Assembly: GCF_013389455.1 (NCBI RefSeq)
Contig: NZ_CP058278.1
Coordinates: forward strand, 1,612,001-1,676,000
Origin: Flavobacterium inviolabile
Lineage (GTDB): Bacteria; Bacteroidota; Bacteroidia; Flavobacteriales; Flavobacteriaceae
Direction: 5' to 3'
DNA: 64,000 bases
The notes under the pieces were generated by a model, which did not search any database, was not told the origin of the DNA, and saw nothing but the letters and a program-made list of their open reading frames with translations. Shown piece after piece: positions 8,792 to 17,287 of this stretch. Position 1 is the stretch's first letter. Each line of letters opens with the position of its first letter. The position numbers and the translations under genes were made by a program.

Positions 8792-9955
8792 ATGAATTCG
8801 AAGATTTGGCTTTCTTCACCTCACATGGGAGGTACAGAGCAACAATATATAAATGAAGCTTTTGAAAGTAACTGGATAGCGCCTTTGGGACCGAATGTTA
8901 CAGGCTTTGAAAATTCATTACAATCCTATTTAGCAAACAATGTTGAGGTAGCGGCGTTAAGTTCCGGTACAGCAGCATTGCATTTGTCTTTAATATTATT
9001 AGGAGTAGGACAGGGAGATGAAGTGATTTGCCAGTCAATGACTTTTTCTGCATCAGCAAACCCGATAGCTTATCAGGGTGCGACTCCCGTTTTTATTGAT
9101 AGCGAACCGGATACCTGGAATATGTGTCCTGTAGCTTTAGAAAAGGCAATTATTGACAGAATTTCGTTAGGTAAAACCCCTAAGGCGATTATTGCGGTAC
9201 ATTTATACGGTATGCCGTATAAAGTTGATGAAATAAATAAAATAGCACAGCAATATAATATTCCGGTTATTGAAGACAGTGCAGAAGCATTGGGAAGTAC
9301 TTATAAAGGCATTTCCTGCGGAACTTTCGGTGAGTTTGGTATCTTGTCTTTTAACGGAAATAAAATCATTACAACCTCCGGTGGCGGAGCATTAGCCGTT
9401 AAAAATGCCGAACTAAAAAAGAAAGCCGTATTTTTAGCAACGCAGGCGAGAGATGAAGCACCACATTATCAGCACAGTGTTATTGGATATAATTATAGAA
9501 TGAGCAATATTTGTGCTGGAATTGGCAGAGGGCAGATGGAAGTATTGGATGATCATGTACAACTGCGTAGAAAAGTCAATCAGTACTATGTAACGTACTT
9601 CGGGAATATTGAAGGGGTGAGCGTATTACAGGAGCCAAATTCGGATTATTTTTCGAATCATTGGTTAACCGCGATATATTTGGATCCGAAAATTCACGGC
9701 GAAAAATCGGCTGAAGATTTACGTTTGTTATTTGAAGAAAACAATATTGAAAGCAGACCGCTTTGGAAACCAATGCATTTACAGCCGGTTTTTGAAGGAA
9801 CACCTTATTATGGAGAAACGGTTGCTGAGAATTTATTTAAAAACGGATTGTGTTTGCCGTCAGGTTCTAATTTAACTGAAGCAGAAATGGAAAGAATTGG
9901 AACGGTTCTTGATACGTTCTTCCAGTTGAAATTGAAACACACTTTCACATATTAG
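8792..9955 (+). CDS. pglE: PglE/LegC-type nucleotide-sugar aminotransferase (DegT/DnrJ/EryC1)
   Basis: A 387-residue PLP-dependent sugar aminotransferase. It starts with the family segment IWLSSPHMGG, has ALSSGTAALHLSL near residue 70, the EDSAEALGS motif near residue 165 and the PLP-binding Lys (about K191) in SFNGNKIITTSGGG. The bacillosamine-pathway enzyme converts the UDP-4-keto-6-deoxy sugar made by PglF to the 4-amino sugar with glutamate as amino donor. The gene lies directly before pglF and after pglC and pglD, which supports this assignment over other DegT functions. It is preceded by a good TTTG/TACTTTTG promoter. Confidence 0.9.
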   Translation: MNSKIWLSSPHMGGTEQQYINEAFESNWIAPLGPNVTGFENSLQSYLANNVEVAALSSGTAALHLSLILLGVGQGDEVICQSMTFSASANPIAYQGATPVFIDSEPDTWNMCPVALEKAIIDRISLGKTPKAIIAVHLYGMPYKVDEINKIAQQYNIPVIEDSAEALGSTYKGISCGTFGEFGILSFNGNKIITTSGGGALAVKNAELKKKAVFLATQARDEAPHYQHSVIGYNYRMSNICAGIGRGQMEVLDDHVQLRRKVNQYYVTYFGNIEGVSVLQEPNSDYFSNHWLTAIYLDPKIHGEKSAEDLRLLFEENNIESRPLWKPMHLQPVFEGTPYYGETVAENLFKNGLCLPSGSNLTEAEMERIGTVLDTFFQLKLKHTFTY

Positions 9956-10002
9956 TTTTATCAGGATAATTATTTTTATAATGAATAATAATACATTTAA
10001 AC

Positions 10003-11982
10003 TTGAAAAATAGTATTTTTCGTAGGCTATATTCGAATTTGGAACAGGCTTCAACTACCTTTAGAGATGACTTTTCCTTACAAAGTTTGCGCTATTTACC
10101 AAGATGGATTGTCTTATTTATAGATATTTCTGTAGTGATTATTGCGTCCATAATGAGTTACTTTCTTTTGGACGGACTTGGTATTCAGTTTAAGTTAGTA
10201 TTAAATAAAGACAAGTTTATATATGTTGTAAGTGTTTACTTCTCGGTTACGATTTTCTTCTTTTGGTTATTCCGCACTTATTCCGGAATTATAAGGCACT
10301 CCACTTTTATAGACGGTATTCGCTTGTTTTTTGCGCAATCGTCTACTTTTCTGGTAATGTTTTTTATAAATGTATATTTTGAACAGGCAATAGGTGACAA
10401 ATTATTCCTGAATACCCGTTTGTTCATCAATATCATTATCTCATTCATGGGGTTGTTTTTATACCGTATTGTGGTAAAACAATTCTTTGAACATTATCTT
10501 ACAGAATCTAAAAACAATAAACTGGAAAGAGCACTGATTTATGGTGATGGATTCAATGCAACGGCATTAGCCAATGCGTTACGATCAGAGCGCCCGGCCA
10601 GATTTAAACTGTTAGGATTTGTAGATTCTGACCGATCCAATACTACAAAAAGGATTTTAGATTTACCCATTTTTATCGTTAAGAAAAAGATTCCGGTGCT
10701 CCTGCGTTCGGTTGGTGCGAATGCTTTAATAATCGCAACAAACAGTCTGAAGGAAGACCTGATGATGGAACTTATCGATGAATGTCTGGAATATGGATTT
10801 AAAGTATATACCATTCCTGTAGTTGCCGACTGGTCTGACGCGAAAGACATCTCTAAAAAAGTAAAATCAATTCAGATTGAAGACCTTTTGGAAAGAAAAC
10901 CAATTCAGTTGGACAATACCTCAATTGGAAATGAATTGAGCAATAAAACCGTTTTAATTACCGGAGCAGCAGGATCAATCGGTAGCGAGATCGTTAATCA
11001 GGTCATTGCGTTTTCTCCTAAAAAAGTTATTCTGATCGATCAGGCAGAAACGCCTATATATCATCTGACTCTTGAACTGAATAAGAAAACGACGGCAACC
11101 AATATTTTTCCTTATGTGGCCGATATCCGGAACAGAAAGGAAATAGAAACCATATTTGCGAAACATAATCCCGATATCGTATTTCATGCGGCTGCCTATA
11201 AACACGTTCCTATGATGGAAGATCACCCTATTCAGGCGGTATATACCAATGTTATGGGAACCCGGAATCTGGCAGACTTGTCGGTAGCATACAAAACGTC
11301 AAAGTTTGTGATGGTTTCCACAGATAAAGCTGTGAATCCAAGTAATGTTATGGGAGCCAGTAAGCGTATTGCAGAGAAATATGTGCAGACGCTTAATTAT
11401 CATTTGCATAATAATGGACTAAAAGAAACTAAGTTTATTACAACCCGATTTGGGAATGTATTAGGATCTAACGGTTCTGTAGTGCCTTTGTTTAAACAGC
11501 AAATAGCAAATGGCGGACCAATAACAATAACACATCCTAAAATCATCCGTTATTTTATGACCATTCCGGAAGCCTGTCAATTAGTATTGGAAGCCGGAGC
11601 AATGGGAAGTGGTGGTGAGATTTATATTTTCGATATGGGAAAACCGGTAAAAATTATCGATCTGGCCCGTAAAATGATCAGGATGGCTGGTTTACAGCCG
11701 GACAAGGACATCAAAATTGAAATTGTAGGTTTACGTCCCGGTGAAAAATTATACGAAGAGCTGTTGAATGATTCTTCAAAAACATTACCAACCCATCATG
11801 AAAAAATAATGGTGGCAGTTGAAGTAACCGATACATTTGAAGATATTTCTCAGGCAATAAATATATTAATTCAATTGGCTGAAGAGGGACATGAGATGTC
11901 AAAAATTGTGATGCAGATGAAAACAATTGTCCCGGAGTTTATCAGTTTGAATTCGGCGTTTTCGACCTTAGATGTTAATTAA
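10003..11982 (+). CDS. pglF: PglF/FlaA1-type membrane UDP-GlcNAc 4,6-dehydratase
   Basis: A 659-residue polysaccharide biosynthesis protein. Four transmembrane helices lie within about residues 35-160, then a Rossmann CoA-binding-like domain to about 290, then an extended SDR domain. The SDR domain has TGAAGSIGSEIV near residue 320, AAYKHVPMMEDHP, and STDKAVNPSNVMGASK near residues 437-453. The T-D-K and M-x3-K residues are those used by PglF-type dehydratases in place of Y-x3-K. It makes UDP-2-acetamido-4-keto-2,6-dideoxyhexose, the first step to bacillosamine and legionaminic acid. The start is a TTG: no in-frame ATG occurs between the previous gene and residue 51, and the ATG at 9981 is in another frame and soon stops. 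Confidence 0.92.
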   Translation: MKNSIFRRLYSNLEQASTTFRDDFSLQSLRYLPRWIVLFIDISVVIIASIMSYFLLDGLGIQFKLVLNKDKFIYVVSVYFSVTIFFFWLFRTYSGIIRHSTFIDGIRLFFAQSSTFLVMFFINVYFEQAIGDKLFLNTRLFINIIISFMGLFLYRIVVKQFFEHYLTESKNNKLERALIYGDGFNATALANALRSERPARFKLLGFVDSDRSNTTKRILDLPIFIVKKKIPVLLRSVGANALIIATNSLKEDLMMELIDECLEYGFKVYTIPVVADWSDAKDISKKVKSIQIEDLLERKPIQLDNTSIGNELSNKTVLITGAAGSIGSEIVNQVIAFSPKKVILIDQAETPIYHLTLELNKKTTATNIFPYVADIRNRKEIETIFAKHNPDIVFHAAAYKHVPMMEDHPIQAVYTNVMGTRNLADLSVAYKTSKFVMVSTDKAVNPSNVMGASKRIAEKYVQTLNYHLHNNGLKETKFITTRFGNVLGSNGSVVPLFKQQIANGGPITITHPKIIRYFMTIPEACQLVLEAGAMGSGGEIYIFDMGKPVKIIDLARKMIRMAGLQPDKDIKIEIVGLRPGEKLYEELLNDSSKTLPTHHEKIMVAVEVTDTFEDISQAINILIQLAEEGHEMSKIVMQMKTIVPEFISLNSAFSTLDVN

Positions 11983-11995
11983 AAAATCAAAAGCA

Positions 11996-12003
11996 TATCT
12001 TTG
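11996..12003 (+). promoter_or_regulatory. Putative -7 promoter element for wza
   Basis: TATCTTTG matches TAnnTTTG and lies 16 bases before the chosen wza ATG at 12020. No clear TTTG is seen at the -33 position, so this could be a weak internal promoter or chance. Confidence 0.45.
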
Positions 12004-12019
12004 CGCAAATTTTATTATT

Positions 12020-12799
12020 ATGAATATTTTTCCTCGCTTTTTCTGTTTACTGTCAGTAATAACGGTACTTTTCTTGTCGTCATGTGCGCAAAAAAAAGAC
12101 ATTGTTTATTATCAGAATATTGACCAGTTCGCAACGGGAACAGCTTCTGCTTCTTTTGAGCCAAAATTGCAGCCTGATGATTTATTAATGATTGTTGTTT
12201 CCGCTGAAAACCCTGAAGCTGCAGCCCCATTTAATCTGTATGCGGTAACAGTACAGAGTAGTCTTGAAACAGCAGCAAGTCAGCCCCGTTTGCAAACATA
12301 TTTAGTAGATTCTAAAGGAGAGATTTCTTTCCCGGTTATCGGTAATATAAAATTGGGTGGCTTGACAAGAAGTGAGGCGATGGCAAAATTAAAAGAACTA
12401 TTGGAGGTATATATTAAAAATCCAACGGTTAATATGAGAATCCTGAATTATAAGATTACGATTCAGGGTGAAGTAACCAGACCGGGTACATATCCAATAC
12501 AGTCGGAACGGATTACACTATTGGAAGCAGTTAGTATGGCCGGTGATTTAACAGTTTACGGAAAACGTAATAATATATTGGTGTTAAGAGAAATGGATGG
12601 AAAAGTGACTTCAACCAGAGTAGATTTAACGAATTCAAATTTTATAAACTCTCCGTTTTATTACCTGAAACAAAATGATGTAGTATATGTGGAGCCTAAT
12701 AAAACAAAAGTCAACTCTTCTGTTATCGGACCAAATATTACGGTTGCGATTTCAGCAATCTCCCTATTAATAACGATAATTGCTTTAACCACAAGATAG
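12020..12799 (+). CDS. wza: Wza-type polysaccharide export lipoprotein
   Basis: A 259-residue outer-membrane polysaccharide exporter. The chosen ATG gives a lipoprotein signal peptide ending LFLSSC with Cys as the lipidated residue. The upstream ATG at 11972 would add 16 residues before the signal and overlap pglF. A Poly_export domain follows (LQPDDLLMIVV near residue 53, then VDSKGEISFPVIG and GLTRSEA), then an SLBB domain (ITIQGEVTRPGTYPI). A C-terminal hydrophobic helix with ISAISLLITIIALTTR probably forms the outer-membrane pore segment. It works with Wzc, whose gene starts 6 bases downstream, to move polysaccharide across the periplasm and outer membrane. Confidence 0.92.
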   Translation: MNIFPRFFCLLSVITVLFLSSCAQKKDIVYYQNIDQFATGTASASFEPKLQPDDLLMIVVSAENPEAAAPFNLYAVTVQSSLETAASQPRLQTYLVDSKGEISFPVIGNIKLGGLTRSEAMAKLKELLEVYIKNPTVNMRILNYKITIQGEVTRPGTYPIQSERITLLEAVSMAGDLTVYGKRNNILVLREMDGKVTSTRVDLTNSNFINSPFYYLKQNDVVYVEPNKTKVNSSVIGPNITVAISAISLLITIIALTTR

Positions 12800-12805
12800 A
12801 TATAG

Positions 12806-15181
12806 ATGAATCAGGAATTTAATAATTTTGAAGAGCAAAACGAAAATAACTTCTCTATTCGTGAACAGATTGATAAATACTTAATCCATTGGCGTTGGTT
12901 TGTACTGGGGGTAATTCTTTCATTAGTAGCAGCATTTCTGTATTTGCGTTATTACACATCGCCCAGTTATAAAGCTGTTTCAACTATACTTGTAAAAGAT
13001 GATAAAAAAGGAGGTATTGCTTCTGAGCTGGCAGCGTTTTCAGATATTGGAATGCTAACTGGGGCAAAAAGCAGTGTCGATAATGAAGTGGAGATTTTAA
13101 AATCCAGAACATTAGTTGAAAACGTTATACAAAGATTAGATCTAAACGTATTCTATATCGCTGAAGGAAGAGTTAAGTCTTCTTTTTTATATAAAGAATC
13201 TCCAATTGAAATTGTGTTTACAAATAAAAGCAAAGATTTTTATTTGCGAAATTTTACTTATACAATAGAAAATAAAAGCAATAAACGTTTCTTTATCTAC
13301 GATGACAAAGAAAATAAATTAGGCGAATATTCTTATGGTAGTGAAGTAAAAACCAAATTTGGAACTTTAATTGTTAATAAAAAATTAGAAAACCTGATAG
13401 ATGCTGAAGGTAAAAGCAATAGTAATAATCCTTTCGTTGTTCATGTTAAAATAGTTTCCTTGTCGAAAGTTACTGAAAATTTTAAATCAAAATTGATAGT
13501 AAATCCGTTAAGCAAAAATACCAGTGTTATCGAATTATCGCTAACCGATCCTGTAAAAGAAAGAGCGGAGGATTTTTTAAATGCTTTAGTGAGAATATAT
13601 AATGAAGATGCTATAGCAGACAAAAACTTTATCTCTGAAAATACATCCCGATTTATTTCACAGCGTTTAGAATTGATTACGGATGAGTTGGACGGTGTTG
13701 AAAAAAATGTGGAAGGTTATAAGAAGCAAAATAAAATTACGGATATTACTTCAGAAGCAGGATTGTTTTTGGAAAATGCCAGCCAATATGAAAAGAATGT
13801 TGTAGAAACGGAAACGCGGCTTAAGGTTGTGGCTTCTATGAAGGAATTCTTGAAAAACAGTAAAACGGGAGATCTGCTTCCGAATAATATAACCTCCGAT
13901 GCAAATACTTCCACCTCTATTGATGAGTACAATAAATTGGTTTTGGAACGCAATCGTATTTTAAAGAGCTCTACGCCAAATAACCCGGTTGTGATTTCAT
14001 TGGATGAAAAAATTGTTTCGCTGAAAGCTGGAGTTGATGAAAGTTTGTCAAGAATGCAATCGGCTCTGATGATCAAAAAAACAGATTTGGACAGACAGGA
14101 AGGTTTACTGGGTGGTCGTATTTCACAGATTCCGAGACAGGAAAGAGAATTCCGAATTTTACAACGCCAACAGCAAATCAAAGAGTCTCTTTATCTTTAT
14201 TTATTGCAGAAAAGAGAAGAAACAGCTATTTCACTGGCTGTAACAGCACCCAATGCAAAAGTTGTTGATGCTGCAAATGCATCTGATATTCCTGTTTCTC
14301 CAAAGAAAAGTATTATTTATTTAGGGGCATTAATTATAGGATTATTACTGCCATTTGGAGTTATCTATTTTATTGATTTACTCGATACCAAAGTAAAAAC
14401 GAGACAAGATATCGAGGAACGAATCAAAGCGCCGTTTTTGGGTGATATCCCGCAATCACTTTCTGCTAATGAGTTAATTAATGCCACCAGCAGAAGTGGT
14501 GCTGCAGAAGCCTTGCGAATCGCCAAAACAAACCTGGAGTTTATGTTGAATCATGTTCCGGACGGACAGGCCAAAACTATTTTTCTGACCTCTACTTTCC
14601 CGAAAGAAGGGAAAACATTTGTGACGGCTAATATGGCAGCTACAATTGCACTATCAGGAAAAAAAGTATTGTTAATCGGTATGGATATCCGTAATCCAAG
14701 ATTGGATGATTATATTCCAATACCAGCAAAAGGACTAACAAATTACCTCTCCACAAAAGATGATTCTATCAAGAATTATATAATTAAGCATGAAGGGTTT
14801 GAAGAGTTCTATGTACTGCCTTCAGGAGTTATTCCTCCTAATCCTGCTGAGTTACTGATGAGTAAAAAAGTCAATTCTCTTTTTGAGGAACTTAAGAAAG
14901 AATACGATTATATTATTGTAGATACTGCTCCGGTTAGCTTAGTGACGGATACCATGTTGGTTGCTCATCTGGCAGATGTATTTATATATGTAGTGAGAGC
15001 AAATTATCTGGATAAACGTATGTTAGGTGTGCCGCAAATCATCTATAAAGAAAAGAAATTGCCAAACATGTGTATGTTGTTAAATGATACAGATACAACT
15101 AAAGGCTATGGTTATGGTTATGGCTATGGTGCAGATGTTGAAGACGATAGACCTTGGTGGAGAAAACTGTTAAGCAGATAG
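12806..15181 (+). CDS. wzc: Wzc-type polysaccharide co-polymerase and BY-kinase
   Basis: A 791-residue fused chain-length regulator and tyrosine autokinase. The N-terminal Wzz domain has a membrane helix near residues 34-54. A long coiled-coil periplasmic region and a GNVR-like segment lead to a second helix near 505-525. The cytoplasmic kinase carries Walker A FPKEGKTF near residue 600, Walker A' LLIGMDIRNPRL, and Walker B DYIIVDTAP. The C-terminal tail has four Tyr alternating with Gly (about residues 768-774), followed by an acidic and then WWRK end; these are the likely autophosphorylation sites. It controls polymer length and export through Wza. The PHP phosphatase converging from the other side is the likely partner that removes the phosphates. 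Confidence 0.93.
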   Translation: MNQEFNNFEEQNENNFSIREQIDKYLIHWRWFVLGVILSLVAAFLYLRYYTSPSYKAVSTILVKDDKKGGIASELAAFSDIGMLTGAKSSVDNEVEILKSRTLVENVIQRLDLNVFYIAEGRVKSSFLYKESPIEIVFTNKSKDFYLRNFTYTIENKSNKRFFIYDDKENKLGEYSYGSEVKTKFGTLIVNKKLENLIDAEGKSNSNNPFVVHVKIVSLSKVTENFKSKLIVNPLSKNTSVIELSLTDPVKERAEDFLNALVRIYNEDAIADKNFISENTSRFISQRLELITDELDGVEKNVEGYKKQNKITDITSEAGLFLENASQYEKNVVETETRLKVVASMKEFLKNSKTGDLLPNNITSDANTSTSIDEYNKLVLERNRILKSSTPNNPVVISLDEKIVSLKAGVDESLSRMQSALMIKKTDLDRQEGLLGGRISQIPRQEREFRILQRQQQIKESLYLYLLQKREETAISLAVTAPNAKVVDAANASDIPVSPKKSIIYLGALIIGLLLPFGVIYFIDLLDTKVKTRQDIEERIKAPFLGDIPQSLSANELINATSRSGAAEALRIAKTNLEFMLNHVPDGQAKTIFLTSTFPKEGKTFVTANMAATIALSGKKVLLIGMDIRNPRLDDYIPIPAKGLTNYLSTKDDSIKNYIIKHEGFEEFYVLPSGVIPPNPAELLMSKKVNSLFEELKKEYDYIIVDTAPVSLVTDTMLVAHLADVFIYVVRANYLDKRMLGVPQIIYKEKKLPNMCMLLNDTDTTKGYGYGYGYGADVEDDRPWWRKLLSR

Positions 15182-15198
15182 ACCTGCTGAATTTTAAT

Positions 15199-15228
15199 AA
15201 AAAAGCCCTTATTAATAAGGGCTTTTTT
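15199..15228. terminator. Bidirectional terminator after wzc
   Basis: A perfect palindrome, AAGCCCTTATT/AATAAGGGCTT, flanked by A-run and T-run, lies 20 bases after the wzc stop. Before the IS insertion it also lay directly next to the stop codon of the converging phosphatase gene, so it served both genes. Confidence 0.9.
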
Positions 15229-15236
15229 ATTGGAAG

Positions 15237-15263
15237 TGTCCCGTCCTGAAATAAGTTGACACA
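15237..15263 (+). repeat. Left terminal inverted repeat of the IS
   Basis: Starts TGTCCCGTCCTGAAATAAG and ends GTTGACACA. It matches the reverse complement of the right end at 21 of 27 positions by eye. Confidence 0.88.
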
Positions 15264-15276
15264 AAATCGACTTATT

Positions 15277-15669
15277 ATGAAAGACACAACAACAACGCGA
15301 GTTAAGCGTACTCAAAAGGATTATAATATGGCTTTTAAATTAGCTGTAGTTTCCCGAGTTGAACAAGGCGAAATGACCTATAAACAGGCTCAAACTGTTT
15401 ACGGTATCCAAGGCAGAAGTACTGTTTTGGTTTGGCTGCGAAAATATGGTAACTTAGACTGGAGTAAACCAAATCTGTTATTTATGTCTAAATCTAAAGA
15501 AACCCCGGCTCAGATTATTAAACGATTAGAGAAAGAACTGGCAGGTGAGAAACTTCGAAATAAGATTCTCAATACGATGATCGACATTTCTGATAGTCAG
15601 TACGGAACCCAGATCCGAAAAAAGTTTTCTCCCAAACCATCTTCCGACTCCGGGAAGGAGCAGGAATAA
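15277..15669 (+). CDS. IS3-family transposase OrfA (HTH)
   Basis: OrfA of the insertion sequence, 130 residues from the ATG at 15277. An upstream TTG at 15256 lies inside the terminal repeat and is unlikely. The N-terminal part is a helix-turn-helix with FKLAVVSRVEQGEMTYKQAQTVYGI and the typical STVLVWLRKYG third helix. A leucine-zipper-like RLEKELAGEKLRNKILNTMI stretch follows. It binds the IS ends and, after -1 frameshifting at 15618-15624, forms the N-terminal part of the fused OrfAB transposase. Confidence 0.92.
   Translation: MKDTTTTRVKRTQKDYNMAFKLAVVSRVEQGEMTYKQAQTVYGIQGRSTVLVWLRKYGNLDWSKPNLLFMSKSKETPAQIIKRLEKELAGEKLRNKILNTMIDISDSQYGTQIRKKFSPKPSSDSGKEQE
15618..15624 (+). other. Programmed -1 ribosomal frameshift site (A AAA AAG)
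   Basis: The heptamer is in the right phase (CGA AAA AAG in the orfA frame). After a -1 slip the frame stays open from 15624 through the orfB start at 15672 without a stop, giving an OrfAB fusion as in other IS3 elements. Confidence 0.8.
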
Positions 15670-15671
15670 GT

Positions 15672-16502
15672 TTGTCCAAAAGTTGCCGATTGTTTGGGAT
15701 AAGTAGGCAAGCTATATATCAGGAACAAAAAAGAATCCTCGATCGGGAATCTGAGTTACTCAAAGTAAAGCATCTGGTTCTTTCTTTGCGATTGGAAATG
15801 CCACGTATAGGGACACGTAAACTATATTACCTACTTTCGAAGCAATTTGATCAACAGGGTGTAAAGATAGGTCGTGATGCCTTATTTGGTTATCTAAGAA
15901 GGGAGAAGTTACTTGTTAAACCAATGAAGAGTTACACTAAAACTACCTATTCTAAACATTGGCTACACAAGTACGAAAATCTTTTGAAAGAGTGTGAGAT
16001 TAAACGTCCTGAACAGGTATATGTAAGCGACATCACTTATGTCAAATCATCCCGGAAAACCCATTATCTGTCTTTAGTTACTGATGCTTATAGCAGAAAA
16101 ATAATGGGGTATAAGCTGAGTGATGATATGAGTTCTGAAAATGTGGTACAGGCATTAAAAATGGCTATACAGAATAGGAAATCAACATTACCCCTGATAC
16201 ATCACTCCGATAGAGGATTACAATATTGTTCTAAAATTTATCAGGAAGTATTAGCTAAAAACGGTATTACACCCTCTATGACTGACGGATATGATTGTTA
16301 TCAAAATGCTTTAGCTGAAAGAATAAACGGAATTTTAAAAAACGAATTCTTGTTTTATAAATGCAAAGATGGTCAGACTTTAGGAAAGCTTATAAAAACA
16401 GCGATAGAAACGTATAATGCTAAAAGACCTCATTTGAGTTTAATGATGAAAACGCCTAATTTTATACATGAAAAAACCAGCCAGGTAAACCTGACTGGTT
16501 AA
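15672..16502 (+). CDS. IS3-family transposase OrfB (DDE integrase core)
   Basis: OrfB, 276 residues if read from TTG 15672; in practice it is probably made as an OrfAB fusion. The N-terminal HTH_21-like part (RLEMPRIGTRKLYYLL) is followed by a DDE integrase core. The first Asp is in YVSDITYV, the second in HHSDRGLQYCS, and the Glu in NALAERINGILKNE. No stop or frame break is seen. An imperfect hairpin overlaps its 3' end. Confidence 0.93.
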   Translation: MSKSCRLFGISRQAIYQEQKRILDRESELLKVKHLVLSLRLEMPRIGTRKLYYLLSKQFDQQGVKIGRDALFGYLRREKLLVKPMKSYTKTTYSKHWLHKYENLLKECEIKRPEQVYVSDITYVKSSRKTHYLSLVTDAYSRKIMGYKLSDDMSSENVVQALKMAIQNRKSTLPLIHHSDRGLQYCSKIYQEVLAKNGITPSMTDGYDCYQNALAERINGILKNEFLFYKCKDGQTLGKLIKTAIETYNAKRPHLSLMMKTPNFIHEKTSQVNLTG

Positions 16503-16512
16503 TATATTTTTA
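16475..16512 (+). terminator. Hairpin at the end of orfB
   Basis: AACCAG(C)CAGG and CCTG(A)CTGGTT form a hairpin with one mismatch and a TAAA loop around the orfB stop, followed by an AT-rich stretch with a T4 run. It may end the transposase transcript; it is weaker than the chromosomal terminators in the window. Confidence 0.5.
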
Positions 16513-16520
16513 TTCTAAAA

Positions 16521-16547
16521 TCTGTCAACCTATTTTAGGACGACTCA
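16521..16547 (-). repeat. Right terminal inverted repeat of the IS
   Basis: Read on the - strand it starts TGAGTCGTCCTAAAATAGG. It contains the last three sense codons and the stop codon now used by the tyrosine phosphatase gene. Confidence 0.88.
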
Positions 16548-17275
16548 AAGAAAGAATTTCGTTTCATAGCGGCGATCAATGATTTCGCTTCGCTGATTTT
16601 TATTTTCCTTGAAAAGGAATCAATATGATTTTTATGGTGAATGTCAGAACCGGTAAAATCTATCATGTCATTTTTAAAAAGCTTGTCGACTGTTTTGGTA
16701 ACGGGTTCTCCATAGTAACCTACAGTAGATAACAGGTTCGCCTGAAAATGACAACCGGCTTTTTTTAATTTTTTATAAGCATCAAAATTGTTGTGGTAAA
16801 AATTATAACGCTCCGGATGGGCTAAAACAGGTTTGTAACCCGCTACCTGCAATTCAAACAATATATCAAACAATTGAATTGGCGGATTGATATAGGACAT
16901 TTCCACTAAAACATAATTGTCTTTTAAGGTTAGTAGCGGTTCTCTCCCGAATAATTTCAGAAATGTATCGTCTATCATGTATTCCGAGGCAGCCCGTAAA
17001 TTTAGTTCACCGGTTAGATCCGGGAGCTGCGTTTTAACAGCTGCAAGCTTTTCGGTTATACCCTCTTTGGTATTATCCCATATACCGGAGCAGGTATGGG
17101 GAGTTGTAATCATGTTGCTAAATCCGAATTCTTTACAGGAATTTAATAAAAACAAAGTGTCATCTATTGTTTTTGCACCATCATCAATACCATAAAGGAT
17201 GTGGGAATGAATGTCGGTATAGCCTTGAGGAATAAGCTCTTTTAAAAGCGGTTTTGATTTAAAAAATGATAACAT
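16535..17275 (-). CDS. PHP-domain tyrosine phosphatase (CpsB/YwqE type), 3' end altered by IS
   Basis: A 246-residue metal-dependent phosphatase of the CpsB/YwqE type. Its metal-binding motifs are DIHSHILYGIDDG near residue 21, TPH, SEYM, AHPERY and GSDIHH. The family dephosphorylates BY-kinases such as Wzc and so tunes polysaccharide chain length; wzc converges on it here. The IS3 element is inserted so that the last residues Glu-Ser-Ser and the stop codon are IS sequence. Joining the flanks without the IS and one AAG copy gives an end of Asn-Ser-Phe-Phe-Gln-stop, directly abutting the terminator at 15199-15228. Only the extreme C-terminus differs, so the enzyme should still work. Confidence 0.9.
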   Translation of the reverse strand: MLSFFKSKPLLKELIPQGYTDIHSHILYGIDDGAKTIDDTLFLLNSCKEFGFSNMITTPHTCSGIWDNTKEGITEKLAAVKTQLPDLTGELNLRAASEYMIDDTFLKLFGREPLLTLKDNYVLVEMSYINPPIQLFDILFELQVAGYKPVLAHPERYNFYHNNFDAYKKLKKAGCHFQANLLSTVGYYGEPVTKTVDKLFKNDMIDFTGSDIHHKNHIDSFSRKIKISEAKSLIAAMKRNSFFESS

Positions 17276-17279
17276 GTGA

Positions 17280-17287
17280 CAAAGATA
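17280..17287 (-). promoter_or_regulatory. Putative -7 element of the phosphatase gene, very close to its ATG
   Basis: TATCTTTG on the - strand matches TAnnTTTG and ends 4 bases before the ATG. If used, the mRNA would have almost no leader. A TTTG at -33 is not clear. Confidence 0.4.

Larger units (their letters stand above)
15237..16547 (+). mobile_element. IS3-family insertion sequence, complete, 1311 bp
   Basis: The element begins TG and ends CA and has imperfect inverted repeats of about 27 bp at 15237-15263 and 16521-16547 (21 of 27 match by eye). It is flanked by a 3-bp direct repeat AAG (15234-15236 and 16548-16550), the expected target duplication. It contains orfA (HTH) and orfB (DDE integrase) in the -1 frame relative to each other, with an A6G slippery site. 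Both frames look intact, so it may still be active. It is inserted between wzc and the converging tyrosine phosphatase gene and alters the last codons of the latter. Confidence 0.95.

Noticed and set aside
11972..12019. An earlier start of wza
   Set aside because: It would place 16 residues before a good lipoprotein signal peptide and overlap pglF; ATG 12020 gives the proper signal.
13717..14181. A 154-codon open frame on the - strand inside wzc
   Set aside because: Shadow of the coiled-coil coding part of wzc; Ser/Leu-rich with no motif.
15256..15262. TTGACA in the left IS end as a sigma70-type -35 box
   Set aside because: No matching -10 at the right distance, and this phylum uses TTTG/TAnnTTTG promoters; the same bases are part of the conserved inverted repeat.
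15237..16547. Composite transposon bounded by two IS copies
   Set aside because: Only one copy of the IS is present in the window, with its own target duplication.
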